From Phoenix dactylifera (lineage: Eukaryota; Streptophyta; Magnoliopsida; Arecales; Arecaceae), in the NCBI RefSeq assembly GCF_009389715.1, contig NC_052393.1, positions 124,001-188,000 of the forward strand: 64,000 bases of DNA, written 5' to 3'. This document shows positions 10,461 to 23,973 of the stretch, one piece after another. The notes beneath the pieces are model-generated. The model was not told the DNA's origin, did not search any database, and was given only the letters and a program-made list of their open reading frames with translations. Each line of letters begins with the position of its first letter. Positions within the stretch are counted from its first letter, which is position 1. Both the position numbers and the translations under genes were made by a program.

Positions 10461-10947
10461 AATAGGTAATTATGTCGTGACTAAGATAAAGCTGAACAGA
10501 TATGCCAAATCATATGCATAGATGTTGCTGAAGCATGTAGAATTGTTTTACAACATTGGAATTGTGCATGGGATTCTACACATCAGGTATCTTTTGTTTT
10601 GGAAATGACTGGTAGTCTAGTACCTATTTCTGTGGTCAGTACATAAATTCCTTAATCATACTTATTCAGTACGTTGGAATGATTATCTTAAGCTGAAAGC
10701 AACTCTCATACATTCAATGACATAGACAAGCAATAAATAATCATGAAAAACATACTTTAGCTAACTTTAGTTTGTTGAATGTAAGATCTGTCAGCTAAAT
10801 AGTTAAGGAAATCTAAGCAAACCATTCAGGAGACCATTTACTTGCTGTAAAACCTTTAACTGGCTGCATTAGAATTTCTATGTTGGCTTTGTCAATTACT
10901 TTGTTAAGTGGATAGTAGGGTGAGACATTTGGGGTGTGGGTGGGTGG

Positions 10948-10995
<48 letters not shown>

Positions 10996-12901
10996 TTATA
11001 TGACTTGCACATAAGTTAGTTGGGCTAATCAAGAGGGTTAGTGTAATTAGATATTGTGCCATTTCCAAATCTATTACTATATTAGCATGTGCATATAATG
11101 TTCCTTTTCTGTTTCTTTTCATGAAGTTTGTGAGCAAAGTTTCTCCCAAAGTTTACTGGTCAGAATTTATTACAGGACAGCATCATAAAATTATACAATA
11201 ATCATCTGTGGGGAGCAAACTGTATACTGATACCAGATCCAACCTTGGCTGCAATCCCTAAACTGTGGCAACCTGTTTTTTTTTTTGACTATTTGTTCAA
11301 TTGATTGGTCAATATACCAGCTTTTGCAGAGGGAGGACTTTCAGGTTGGCATTAAATAGAACAACCAGCCAGTCCGTAGTAAGTAAATTTTGGATAAGAA
11401 CTGTTAAGAGGATGGAAAGAGTAAAATTGAAGTTGGCTGTGATCTATGACTGGATCTTTCCATTTCTTGAAGGGACCTGCAAGGATCCAAACTCAAACAG
11501 CATATACAACCCGACTTGGAAACTTGTATGAAGGATGTATGTAGCGTATAACATTACTGAAAGATAAAATTTTAATTTGTAAAAAGGCTAATCCAATAAA
11601 CGTTAACAAATGACGATGGGTTTTGCTGTCATTTTGGTTCCCAGTTAAGGTATTTCTTATGTGAACTGGATATGCGAAGCATTTTTGCAAGGAAAATTAC
11701 GTAGGTGCACTTGATTCCCAAAGTGTAGTAGGATATGGCTTGATTGAATATTGAACAGTAATTATCTCTGAAAAGGCATCCAGGCACGTAAGTGATGTCT
11801 GCAACTCTGCAAAACCCTTTGAAGTTGGGAATTGAACAAAACCGTACTGTCTTTTTATTGCAAGGTTTTCTGATATTAACTTACCGTTTATATGGGTACA
11901 TGTTTGTGCGTGCGAGAGAGAGGGGGAGAGGGACCTAAACAAGCATATCCCTCGCCTAGCATGTCCCAGGAGCTAAAATAGAGGACATCATATGTACCGT
12001 GAAGTTCTATGATGGAATAAGTTGCAAAATGCCTCAGGACATTTTCGTTTACCTGAAAGGACGCTTCGTCGCGTGATCATCTCTGGAGATTCGATGCCAT
12101 TCAGGCATCGTTTAAGCTGTTTAAGCTCTATCCCATATGTTACCCATGAACCTGTTCTAACATCTTGCCACAATTATCTCTAAGATTTAGGGCCTATTTG
12201 ATTGCCGGGGAATTTTTTTATAATTATTTTCTGCCAGGTTTTCGAATTAAAATTAAGAAAAATTATAGGAATACCCTCCCAACTTAGAGACAGGACATTA
12301 AAAAGTTTCAAATTTTCAAACTGTTCCAAATTTATATTCATCTGCGTTTACGGAATGATGTTATATAAACATCACATGATAACATAAAAATATATTATGA
12401 CCAAAATGTCCTTCATATCAGTTGTTTTTTGGAGTAAAATTCTGTCACATATTTTAAAAAACTATTAGTATACGATCCATAGTGAAAAATTACCCACCAC
12501 ATAGGTTTTAACCAAGTCCCCATATATTAATGGTGCTTTGAGATCTATGCATATGCGTCGTCGAGCGGACAAAAATAATGAGATGGTTAGCTTGGCTGAG
12601 AGCTTTGATTGCCGTAGATTTTGGACAATTGGTGGAGGTTGCAAAGGTGAGAGGGCACCATGCGTACCATCCACCGCATGTATCATTTGCCAACCACTAG
12701 CAACATGGAGAAAGAAAAAAAAAGAGGATAAGAGGTTTATTCAAGCCCTAGTTTCCATGGTTGAGGATGATTCCTTCATAGATCTCAAAGCAACCATCTA
12801 GATGATTTTCAGCGAAGAAAAAAAAATATTAAAGTAGTTGGCATGGTGCACCAGTGCACCTGGTGCAAGATATAATTTCTTAGGTCACCCTCTCATTTCT
12901 C

Positions 12902-12946
<45 letters not shown>

Positions 12947-14404
12947 GGCAACGAACAGATGGGAAAGCAAGACGGTAAATCCATCCGTGACCTGTCTACG
13001 GAATGATGGAAATTTCATGATAGTCTGTCAACAGATGGGTAAGAAGATAAGCATACGATGGCCTTCCGTGGCTGATCCTCTCGCCACCTAAGACCTCGTT
13101 CAATGCTGTAGCAACAGGAAGAGGTCTAGCAGTCTGTGCCACGGTGATCGAGATCAGGACCATCTTTTGCGGCGCACACCTCGTCACCTTGGCAGCTAGC
13201 ACTGGAGCAGCATGACCACTTTGATTGTTTGTAACTTTTACACACATTCTCGCCCTATCTCTCAATTTTTTTCAATTACATAATTCTGAGTGACTTGCAC
13301 CACCACAATAGAATGAGAAATTTTCTGCATGGCTAACGAGCAACCCATGGCATCTCTCCTAACGAAAAATGTCGATAATATAAAATTCTTAGGGTAAAAT
13401 CATGATGAGCACATATTTCATCTTGGTCATGGAGATGCAGGCCGACGTGCCTCGGCGGTGGCTGGTGGCCTCTAGAGGCGAGCTTTTTTTTTTTTTTTTA
13501 AGTTACCTTGGGTTGTTCTTGAAGGCTGTTTTTTTTAGTCCTGACACCTTGCTAAGAAGTCAAACAATTTGCGGTTTGCTGTGCGGGGGTCATGATGCCG
13601 CAGAGCAAATTTGAGCATGAGAAGAAAGGGCCGGGTACAGCCACTAGAGAGCTGCAAGGAAGTTGCATCCTTAATCTACGTGTGGTTCTCAAAGTTCTAT
13701 GTTCCAGTGCGAAGGCAGCATTACTATCCCGTCCTATGGACGCCTCACGACTGAAGTGGATGGCCACCCTTGGGACGAACGGAAGACCCTCTGCCTCATT
13801 ACCAGCAAGCAATGCCTTTGAGCAGCAAGTGAGACTTGGCTAGATGCCAAGAAATGCGTCGTCGAGCGGACGAAAATGGTGAGATGGTTAGCTATCGCAT
13901 TATCTTGTTGGTCATCGAAGATTCGACACCAAGACTCATCTTGCTTTATGAGATTTAAGAAATCATCGAATATCGTTTGTGGATGTTCTATGTAAATAAA
14001 TATAGACTGCCACCATCGCCAAGTCTTCGAGTGGGGATGCTCGCTTTTTTTACCCCTTACGAGGCTGCATGGGGCTTTGACCTCGCCCGCTACCGGTCCC
14101 GGGTAGTCCGGCGTATCCTCAAATTGATGTGTAACAACCCGAATCGAAATTGGCTAAAGCAAAACGTTTCTCGAGCTAGGGCCAAATTGGCGTGTAACAA
14201 TCCAAGAAATTCAGCTTCAGTTAAGCCCACATCTCAAGCAGCGACCCGACGCGACCCAAGCTACGACTCGGACCGAGTTGGTTCCGGTTCAGATGCCTCC
14301 CATCCCCGCCGCCTCTTCTTGTGCGTCGGGGACGGCGAGCAGAGAAGAACGTTAATCCGCAGCAGCAGCGCCTTGTAGAGTCAGAAGAAAGGAAGCACGG
14401 GGGG
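10461..14404. other. Intergenic stretch upstream of the NF-YC10-like gene
   Basis: No gene is supported. Contents: a compound GT/GA microsatellite at 10949-10989; a possible MITE start at 12187 (TTA followed by GGGCCTATTTGATTG), whose other end I could not place; a run of 40 A at 12905-12944; and a nearly identical segment of about 38 bp around GTCGTCGAGCGGAC at 12555-12591 and again at 13854-13892. The last 300 bp (about 14100-14404) become GC-rich and are probably promoter and 5' leader of the following gene; no clear TATA box was seen. Confidence 0.45.
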
Positions 14405-14861
14405 ATGATGATGATGATGATGATGGAGCGGCGGCTGGCGGGAGCGGCGGCGGCCAAGGACAACGACAAGAATGCCCCTATTCTCCTTTCCTCCTCTTCT
14501 TCGTCCGAGGACGAAGGAGGAGAAGGAAGAGTGATACAGAGGAGAGGAGAGAAAGAGGCGGCTGCTCCCTCTCCTCCTATGCCTACCAAGAAAAGGAACA
14601 GCAAGGCCGGGGTAGAGGAGGAGAAGAAGAAGAAGAAGAAGGATAGGAGGAGTGCAGAAGGGGATGAGGAGGAGGCGCCCAAGAAGAAGAAAAGGAAGAA
14701 GAAGAACAAGAACAAGGAGGACGGCAAGCACAAGAAGATAGACGCCTCGTGCAGCTTCCCGATGAGCCGAGTCTGGCGCCTCGTCCGGAGCGAGGGCGCC
14801 GCCGCCACGAATACCCGCACCACCCCTGATGCCGTCTTCCTCATCAACAAGGCCTCCGTAT

Positions 14862-14926
<65 letters not shown>

Positions 14927-17900
14927 TTCTCTATCGCTCTATCTCTACGATTGTCCTTTGCTAGGGCTTTTTTCCCCATCCGGGTATTACTGGTTCGTCA
15001 CAAGAAATTGGCTTGGGGGGCTTTCATCATCTTCTTCTTTTATCTCTTTTTCTTTCTTTCTTTCTATTTTCAATGGTCTGGGACTCTAAGAACTAGAATC
15101 TTCCATGTTGCCGTGCGAGAGTCAGCTGTTGAGCTCTTCTGCTTCTCTTTTGGGTGCATAAGGATGATTCTCTTGGGTCAAAAAAAAAAAAAAAAAACTA
15201 TGCACTATCTTCTGCAACGTCTTCTCCCACCAGGAGGGAAATTAAAGAGTGTTTCCAAGATTAGGGTTTTTGCAGCACGATGGCCTCTTCTTGGTTGACT
15301 GCTAACGTTGTGGTGTTGTATATTGATTGCAGGAGATGTTTCTAGGAAAATTTGCTGAGGATGCTTATGCCACTGCCGTGCAGGAACGTAAAAAGTCCAT
15401 TGCCTACAAGCACCTCTGTGAGTTGCTCTTCTCCTAGGATGTATGATGAACAGAATTTACAATTCTATCCGCTCTTTTCTCGGGATATGAATTGCACATT
15501 CTTAATGGCACTTCATCCCTTTGGTTTCTCAAGGTCTTGTTTTTTTTCCCGTGCATTTGGAATCATTATGAATCTCTCGATGCAGTTTTAGGAGCATGGA
15601 ATTAGCCAATAGTAAACCTTTCAAAGCTGCTACTTTTGGTCCATGGAATGCCAATGGAACAAGGTGGATGCTATGTGACCTTATTTGCATGTTTGCATGG
15701 TCCAAATTCTAGGTTGTTACAATTTGATCTTTCCAAGCGTCATTGTTCTTTTGTTCTTCTTCTTATTGTTTTTCTTCCTGCTAAAGAAGATGGGGATGGG
15801 AGGTAATATAGAAACCAAAATCTATCATTTGAATAAAACGAGCTTTATCACTCGATTTTATATTGGGACATTACCCTAAAAAAACAAGTGAAGTGAGGCC
15901 CTCAAGGCTGAACGAAACAATAACTTACTTTTACACATGTAACCAACTCGACCTTTAGGAAGGGAACCTAACATATCCAGCTCTATATTGTTTTAGTAAA
16001 AATTAGAATGACGTCATTGCATACTTCAAAGGCATAGTAAAAAAAAGTTATAGAACATTTCGGCAGTTAAGAAAAGAAAAATGTTAGAATCAAAGGAAGG
16101 ACTCCGAGATTTTGTATAATTGTGATGTTCCTATAAACGTGCGGCCTTCTTTTGAGACTGACTCCATCTTCCCACCACGCTGTAGCAGGGCGAAATCTCT
16201 GATAGGTGGCGGTTCTCTTCCTTCCAATTCGAGGACCGCCGTGAAGCTCCGTTTTTTAAGCGTAGAACAAGCCTTTCTTTCCGATCCCAAGTACCCGGCC
16301 CTAAGGGGTCGGAAGGCCCCATTTCCCTACCAAGATCTGGCCATATAAGTCTTGAATCTCATTTTGGCTCAACCGTAGGCAAAATTATTTGACTTTTGAA
16401 TTCATTTTTTTGGCTGTGCTTTCACTAAAACACACTAAATCTTGAACACTAACATCCTAATTACCAACTATAAAGATATTCTAAAAAAATAAAAAAGAGC
16501 TTAAACTGCATAATGCCCAGTTTAGACGATCTTCCTGCCCACCTGCAAGCTATTTTGTTTCATGATATACCCTTTTCTTTCCTAACCTTTCTGAGACTGA
16601 AAGCTGATTGGTGTCAAAACAGGTCATACATCTGAATCCCTAATCTAAGATATTTAGAACTAAAGTGGCAATCCATTAGAGGTATTCTACTGAAACGAGC
16701 AGATTGCTCAAAAATTTAATTTGCACCTTCTTGTCCTTGAAAATGCAAATCACCACTTTGCTTTTCAAGATATTCCAGATCAAATTTTTACTGCCTGAAC
16801 TTGCTATTCGCGTCGGTTGGTTGTGTTTGCTCATCATGCCTACACCTAGTGCAGGTTTGTCAATAACACATGATTGAGGTCCTCAAAGATATAGAGGGGG
16901 AAAGTGTCTCAAACATTATTTGACTAGATATTTGTTGCTACTTTGATGCAAAATATTATAGGTGTCATTGTTCTATTCTTACCAAGATCTCAATGCCATC
17001 TCATCAGAGATTCACCATCCTTGGAATCCTCTGATATAACAGTATAACCTTTTTCTTTATTCAATCAGATCAGGAGTATAAGCAGCCCAGTGAATATAAG
17101 CAGGAATCTAACATAGAAAACTGAAGCTCATGAAAGTTCCACAAGCTGTCTATCAAGAAAATAAGATGGAAACGGTGAAGAAGTTGTGGTGGCAATTGCA
17201 ATTAGACAGGTGTTATCTGTTTTGTTCAGAAAATATTTGAACCATTTGTAGTCCTCAATTATACTACAAAGTTCTTTAAAATTTGACAGGCATCTTTACA
17301 GCTAACAAATATCACTTGACAGAGAGGGAAGGATGGAGGGAGAGAAAGGGGGCGGGGGAGAGACCATATGTCTTGGTTACTTTCCACTTTCATCGCGTCA
17401 ACAAATTCTAAGATCTCATCCTTTTAACATCCACAATATCATGCGACAGATTATTTATTACAAGAATGTTTCATGTACTCCTTTAACACTTGTATGTCCA
17501 CAGCCTTTAAGTGACTGTTGATCCTCCAAATTTTAATCTCCAACCTAGATTTTCACAATGTACTTGAAGTTCCTATTGCTAGGAAATATTGTGGAAAAAA
17601 ACCTTTGATTGCAGTCCCTGAGCTGACGTTGAAATTTGAACTGGATCTCTTGAACTCTTTTATCATCTGACTGCTGATAGTTCTCTCAGACATATGATTG
17701 CTAGTTTTTTCTCTTGACCTTGGTCATAAAATTTCGAAAACTTATCTTCCACTTAAGGCATTTCCTTCTATAGATTCTGCAGTTTACTTGTGAATTTGCT
17801 AGATTGGTTTTCTATCAGCAACAATTTGGCTAGAATCATTTAAAGTTTCAATCCTACATGCATGTCTTCCATGCGAAGTAGAGCAAGAGCCTTGGGGCTT

Positions 17901-20900
17901 CTCAATTGAGAAAAGCACAAGGAGATGTTTTGAAGCATATCTTTTATCAAAACTCACTCCATTCAACCAAGATCAGAACCCAATAATTCTAAATGATGAA
18001 GATCATATATGTGGTTAGATGAATTATGTTTAATATTTCAGAGGTTTCAGAGTTAGGCTTCTGAATACATCAACCAGGACAATTTTTCCTGAATATACTT
18101 GCTCCTTGGTGGTATGTTTAAAATACCAAGTGGGAGGAAGTAGGGTTATCCTAGGCATCATGTGATACCAATTTTATCGGCTATGCTGGAAGTTGGATGT
18201 GGATGGCGGTGATTTGTTATTTTGGATACAATGTACTTAGGATGGTAGCCAGTGGGTGCTAACTGTCGCCCAAATGGTGGGATACTACAGTCAAGCTCAA
18301 CATGGTATGAGCAAAAGATATCTGTCTCTCAGAGAGGAAACACAAAACTCTCTTATTCTTCACTTCACTTACAAATTCTTTGGTACTCTCCCCTTTATAG
18401 GCCAGCAAAGGGCTGCTACAACATGCATTCAACTTCCAAATTAGGAATGACTTAAGCTATGAACTTATTATAAAACCCCTGTCTACTTACAAAGTAAAAT
18501 CTGTAGTTGTTTGAGGCTTATAAACCTGAAACTATATTCTGTCAAGGCTCTAACTTCAGTTGAAAGGAATGAGACTTTCAAATTTGATGAAGTTATAAAA
18601 ACTGCTACAAAGCTTTAGTTAAGATTCAGGTTTGAAGTTGAAACTTGTAACCCCAACACATCCCCTCAGACCTCACCTGGCTTCATTGCAAGCATTGATG
18701 TCAGACTCTTGAATGTTTCAAGGGGTGAGCCTTGGCAAAAATGTTAGTTGGAGAGCCAAGAGCCTTTGTAAACATGTTAGCCCCTTTTTTTTTCAATATT
18801 ACAGTACTTAACATAAACTTGGCAGTTTGCACTGTCTTATGTTATGGCAATAGACTCACATCCAGCATTCAGGCATAGGAAATTGGTCTCTTTTCTGTTT
18901 GCTAGATTCAAATCCAGCATTGATATGTACTAGGATAGTTTCTTTTCAGTTTGCTCTTATATCTGAAATATCTCCCTCAAAATTCTCACTTTCATTGGGG
19001 CTGTGGACATGGAAGTGTTGGCTGATGATTGAGGTCTGCTACTGGTTCTTCTTGGTCCTGATGGAGTTCTTGGCATTGAAGTTGAGATGGACTGTCACGC
19101 CAATGTTGATTCAATTTGTTGTCCTGTCCATGGTCATGCCCCTTTGCTTCTGCTTCTTTCTTGAAAATCTATGACGCTTGACTTTTTCTTATTCCATTTC
19201 CATGCTTCATGTTCATTTACAAGCACATAACTGCTCCCATCAACTTAATTTGGCAGTGAATTGTATAGCTCATCATCTCGAGTCCTTACAATAACTGATT
19301 GAGATGAAGTTCTTTGTACGGTCCTTAGTTACCCAAAGTGGGAGCAGATCTAGATATGGCCACTGGGAAGTGGATCTTCTGAGAATATGCAATTATGAAG
19401 CAGCGTGGAACAAGTTTCCTGTGAGATCCTGAAGCAGCTTCTACTCCCTACATAGAAGTTTCGTGCTACTATTTACGATTGTCCAGTTTCTTTCTTTTGG
19501 CTTCCAAAACTAGTGCATATGCAGCCCACCCTTTAGACATGACGTATGAGGTTTTGTTGCTGCTGTATGCTTCCTGGGATGTCATGTTGCACTCTTTGTA
19601 GGGTAACATAGGAGTAGATAGACTTTGATGGCTACAGCTTTTGTCTAGAAGTGCTTTGGTAGCACTTTCTCTTTGATCATTGTCCTTGACATCTGGAGGA
19701 TGGTGTGCTTCTTTCTGCATCTCAGTTTTCTATAATGTGCTAACACTTACGAATTTTGATCAAATTTCTTGTTGCTGTGATGTGCTAGCAGTTATGAATT
19801 TTGATCAAAATCCTTGTTGCCTGCAATTTCCTCTGAATATATTTGAGGTGTACTTGCCATCTCGATTAGATCAAAGAATCTTATATATATATATATATAT
19901 ATATATACTTTGTTCATATGAGAGCATTCAAACTTCTAAAAGCATAAAAAACAATAGAGCTGTCTGCAAGGAAGTAAACACATAACTTACATTCATAGTC
20001 TTCAACAAACATGAGTAAACAATCAGTACCTCCTAGTTGGATTGGGATTAACAATATACCAATATTTGTGTAGAACAGCTGCTGATCTGTTTATCTAAAA
20101 GGAAGTGTCTGCACACTTTACTAAGTCTGTGCTTTGTTTGTTTTTATAGTTGGCAGTGGTTTCATCATGCCTTCTCTGGATAGTAACTGTAATCCATTAA
20201 TTGAGAACCCCAAAATGCAAGTGCCACTTATGTGACCATTCTCTGTGATACCAAGGAAGCATTTCTCCAAACCTGTGTTGAAGTAGACTGGAAGCATGTG
20301 GTCCTTTGCCATCTTTGCTTATGGAATAAGTAAGATTCGATGCATTTAAAAAAGCGACATGTACCCTTGTCAAGGAGTTGCCATTGCTTTCTAAATTGGG
20401 CATGTAGTAAATATTGAAGATTTCTATTCTTTTGGTAAATTTTGATTTCCCTTACCTCATATTGGGACTTAGAATAAGTCAAGAAGCCAATCTTGTTGGT
20501 CTCATGGATCATCCTCTATAAGAAGTTTTTGGTTCCTGAATTTGTGGCAGTTGCATGATGCTCAGGGAAACCCATAAAAAGGATTTGGATGTATTTTCTG
20601 GTACTCTTTTTAGATCTTAGCACATTTTTAGTTTCATGACATGAAAAGAACACTATCCAAACTATTGCATCAGTACAATCAGAAAGGTTGCTCCATTAGT
20701 TCTTTTTCTGTGCTGTGATTGTATCATTGTTTCCAGGGGCATATTGAGAAGCCAAACTGGGATGCATCGGTATCTTAGTTTTGATGGTTAACCCTTTTTT
20801 TTTTTGCAGCATCAACTGTTTCCAGTGGGAAGAGATACGAGTTCCTATCAGGTAATTTTGTAATCAGACATGATGATCGCATGCATATTTTAGTGCCGGC

Positions 20901-21010
20901 TAGATGTCTAGCAATTGATACTCGCCTGCCCCTTGTGTTACTCAGATTTTGTCCCCGAGAAGGTAAGAGCTGAAGATGCCTTGAAGGCGAAGGCACTAGT
21001 TGAAACATAA
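14405..21010 (+). CDS. NFYC10: NF-YC10 / DPB3-like histone-fold protein, four exons, 214 aa
   Basis: Exons 14405-14857, 15333-15417, 20810-20851 and 20946-21010 join in frame to a TAA stop. The N-terminal half is low complexity: acidic and serine-rich, then lysine-rich clusters at about residues 60-112 that look like nuclear localisation signals. The histone fold begins near residue 117 (SFPMSRVWRLVRS) and continues through NKASEMFLGKFAEDAY and KSIAYKHLSS to YEFLSDFVPEK. This pattern matches Arabidopsis NF-YC10/DPB3-1, a histone-fold subunit related to the DNA polymerase epsilon small subunit and reported to act with DREB2A in heat response. The start is one of seven consecutive ATG codons. 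An in-frame ATG at 14321 could add 28 residues, but the sequence there looks like leader. Intron 2 is 5.4 kb and holds transposon remnants. Confidence 0.86.
14863..14924 (+). repeat. (CT)31 microsatellite at the start of NF-YC10 intron 1
   Basis: Thirty-one uninterrupted CT units begin five bases after the exon 1 donor (GT at 14858). On the transcript this is a long pyrimidine tract next to a 5' splice site. Repeat number is likely to vary between individuals. Confidence 0.97.
16136..16340. other. Organelle-like insert in NF-YC10 intron 2 (possible mitochondrial DNA)
   Basis: About 205 bp of balanced base composition, unlike the AT-rich intron around it, open in frames on both strands. Its texture (GGCCCTAAGGGGTCGG and similar) resembles plant mitochondrial intergenic DNA, but I cannot name a gene in it. 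It could equally be a transposon fragment. Confidence 0.3.
18167..18663 (-). mobile_element. Candidate copia-type LTR with primer-binding-like site, in NF-YC10 intron 2
   Basis: Read on the minus strand, the segment starts TGTTGGGGTTACAAG at 18663 and runs to about 18185. It is followed by TTGGTATCACATG (about 18167-18179), which resembles the TGGTATCAGAGC primer-binding site complementary to initiator tRNA-Met used by plant copia elements. No second LTR or coding domain was identified, so this is a remnant at best. Confidence 0.4.
19882..19907. repeat. (TA)13 microsatellite
   Basis: Simple dinucleotide run within NF-YC10 intron 2. No other feature is supported around it. Confidence 0.95.
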
Positions 21011-23973
21011 TTATATTGAAGCTGCAAGTGCGTTAGCAACGAGAAACAAGATATGCTGATCAAATTGGCTAGCATGAGGCATCCTCTCACCATGTAATCT
21101 TTCAACGTGGGAGTTAGAACATGCATCTTACCTTGCCCCGGTAAGGTGCACGATTGGTTTCTTATTCTGATAACTCTTTTTCTTTTCCTTTTTCTTTTTT
21201 GTGGGTTATAGAAATAACCTAATATTTGCTTCCTGGTATGGGAGCTTGCAATCTGAACGCAGTGGACCGGTCTTCCTGTATCCATGTTTTATCTGTTCTA
21301 ACCTCCATGGTTGCTGGTATTCAATTGGTTTTGTTTTCTTCATAATTGTTGGTCTCAACCACTAGATATTTTACACCTTCAAAGATCAGAAAACAATTGC
21401 CACCACCTGGTGGTTCTGCTATCATCCTTTGGTTGCTTTCGAGGAACTTGAGATATGCTTTTGCTGTCAGAGACCTTGACTTGCAGATGAAGAACCATAC
21501 ACCAGTGTATTAAGAATATACTGGTGGAGATATATACCCTGTTAGATATATATAAATATATTTTTTTTTCCCGAAAAAATGTTGGAATCTGCGTTGCCAA
21601 AGATAATTGAATAAAAAAATTGAAGCTTAGTTTTTCCTCTAAATTGTCATATTTGTATTCCATTTTTTCCTCTTCCGAGAATATTGAAAATTGAACCCAT
21701 TCAACGTTCTATGCGGATACGACAAGGTGATGCACTCCTCCTATCTTACCTCCCCAGCTGGTGAAAGCTTCGCAGTCCAAGAGGATGGCATCGTGCCGTC
21801 GGTGAGGTGCGGTGGGTTCCTAACATCCCGCTGGTCCCTGATAAAATTCCTGCAGGTTTCGTGGCAAGCAGTCACTTTACACAACGTTGAGAACTTATTG
21901 TTTTTAAAAACTTTTTTCATGGAAAGCAAAGACCTTTTCACTGGTTGCTGAATCTCAAAGAAATATTCGACGGCTTCATAAATTTCACGAACTAATAAAA
22001 AATAGTTTATAGCTGGTTCTTCAAATGCTCGCTAGTAACTGCTGCGGCTGGTTGTTCGGTGTTTGCTCTCTCGTGCCTGCAGTGTGGTCGGCATCAATGG
22101 TATCCTCGAGACAGACAAAACTTACATTGCGACCGGGTGCGCCATACATTTCTAGAATGGATAAGTTGAGCTATCAGTGGCTCCTCCAAGTCAATATATC
22201 AATGTAGGTAGGTGAGAGGCCAGTAGGACGTTGCGATGATGTCTTTCCAGCTAGAAAATTGTGTGTTCATTAGTTGACAGCATAGCAATCCATTTTAATG
22301 TCACGGGGTTTGGTGATGCCGATTTCCATGCATCATTTGGCGCCGTCTGGGTTGTGCAATAGGTTTTGGCGAGAGTGGTCGCTCCTATCTCCACCCAACT
22401 CGATCAACATCCTTGGTGGGGAGTGGGGACCGATGCCTTTTATGGAGGTAGCTAAACCAAGCGTACGTGGATCCAGCGAAATATGCAACCAGGGCTTGAA
22501 TTGAGGAGAGAGCATGGTCATCCTGGGAAACAGAAATTCCCATGGGGCCACGGTCCGCACCTATATATTAGCCTGTCAAGAGAGTTAGGAGTGCTCACGA
22601 TTTAATAAATTGAATACCTGCATGCTGGTGCTCCGGCCGACCGAATTACCTGGAATCATATGCATTGAAATGGGATTATTTCTGCCCCAAGATTAGCACC
22701 GTTTCTTAGTCACCGTGAATTGGCAACCCAGTTACATACGCACAAAGTCTAACCTGGCTTTGGTCAAAGGGGTTTTTCTGTTTGAGTCGGATTCGGATCA
22801 GGTTTGTTGAACCAATTGTTGAATGGGTCTGATGGGGCAGAATCTTCGTTCAACTCAATCCCGAGGTAAAAGTTTAATCTGGAGCCGCGCAGGGCGTGGA
22901 TCGCCGAGTCTCGATGGGGTACGTAGGGACAACTAGGTAGGTGCTTTTGTTCCGTCTTGATCATATCAAAATCTGCCAGCGTCGTACCTCCAATATATAT
23001 ATATATTATTTTATTTTATTAATTTTTACTATTTTTTGGTTGAGGTGAAAATTTTAGGTATGGAATCTGACCTTTCTCTGAAAAGAATGTGAAACATCGG
23101 CGCCAGAGACACCGACATCACATCCCGATTCGGGGGACATGATCATCGAGACATGGAGCGACGGCAGCGAATCCAAACCCAATCTCCAAGAAAAGACACC
23201 GACCGGACTATTATTATTGCAGCAATATTTATCTCCGAGTCTTCCCCCCATCGATACAACCTGCAAGGATGTTCTGAGCGAACTGGTCGAATCTTCTCCA
23301 GTCCCGCACTTGGAACCAGAGAGGTCAATTTATTAACTACAGCCGTTCGTGTTTGGGAGAACGGCTAGTTGCACATGAGCAAGATGCAATTTTGTACACC
23401 ATGCAAACATGAATGACATGACTGATTCTCCCACTTGAGAGTGAGAACACTCCTACATGGCAGCCTGACCACCAGCAGAACGTTTTTACCGTCATCGGCA
23501 CATTCATTTTCCAAATCCATTCGAAATTACAAATGGTACTTGTGGGATGCGGCTGCTCCACGAAGTGATGCATCTACTTCATGGAGACTCGATCCAGCCT
23601 ACTTTTACCTTAGCATAGCTGATTAGTCCAAAGTCCCTGTGGAGGGGGCCCGGCATGCTCCATATCTTGATCATCATCTCGTATAGTAGTAGTAAGGCCA
23701 ACTGCTCCATGCTCCACATCCTGTTAGGAGTTGCAAGGGTCTCAACCTGCATATCTGACGATAAACATACATTCATATTAATATACGTAGGCCAGGCAAT
23801 CATGGGATTGGTGGAAAACTAGGAGTCTCCAAGCATACTGATAAAAGAGAAGGTCCCGGTTGACCAAAAGAAGTGATACGTACCGCACTGCAGGCGCATA
23901 CATGCGAATTCTATTCTAGATAGAAGAACGGCCACTTGACCGGCCATTCATCACGTATTGGATAAGAATAGTG
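21011..23973. other. Intergenic stretch with vestigial coding fragments
   Basis: The first part is the 3' UTR of the NF-YC10-like gene. At about 21693-21752, one plus frame reads RQGDALLLSYL, resembling the RQGDPLSPYLF motif of LINE reverse transcriptases, so a small LINE relic is possible. At about 23079-23334 an open frame follows an AG and ends near AG/GTCAAT, with serine-, proline- and glutamate-rich content and no family match. Nothing else is supported. Confidence 0.35.

Noticed and set aside
12187..12480. Tourist-like MITE beginning GGGCCTATTTGATTG after TTA
   Set aside because: A matching inverted end and target duplication could not be found, so it is mentioned only as a possible fragment.
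14221..14850. Minus-strand Leu/Phe/Ser-rich frame of 209 codons
   Set aside because: It is the complement of the Lys/Glu-rich coding exon of NF-YC10 and has no start context or domain.
14858..15298. Read-through of NF-YC10 exon 1 into a Ser/Leu-rich tail
   Set aside because: The extension is translation of the (CT)31 intron repeat. The GT at 14858 and the exon at 15333 restore the histone fold.
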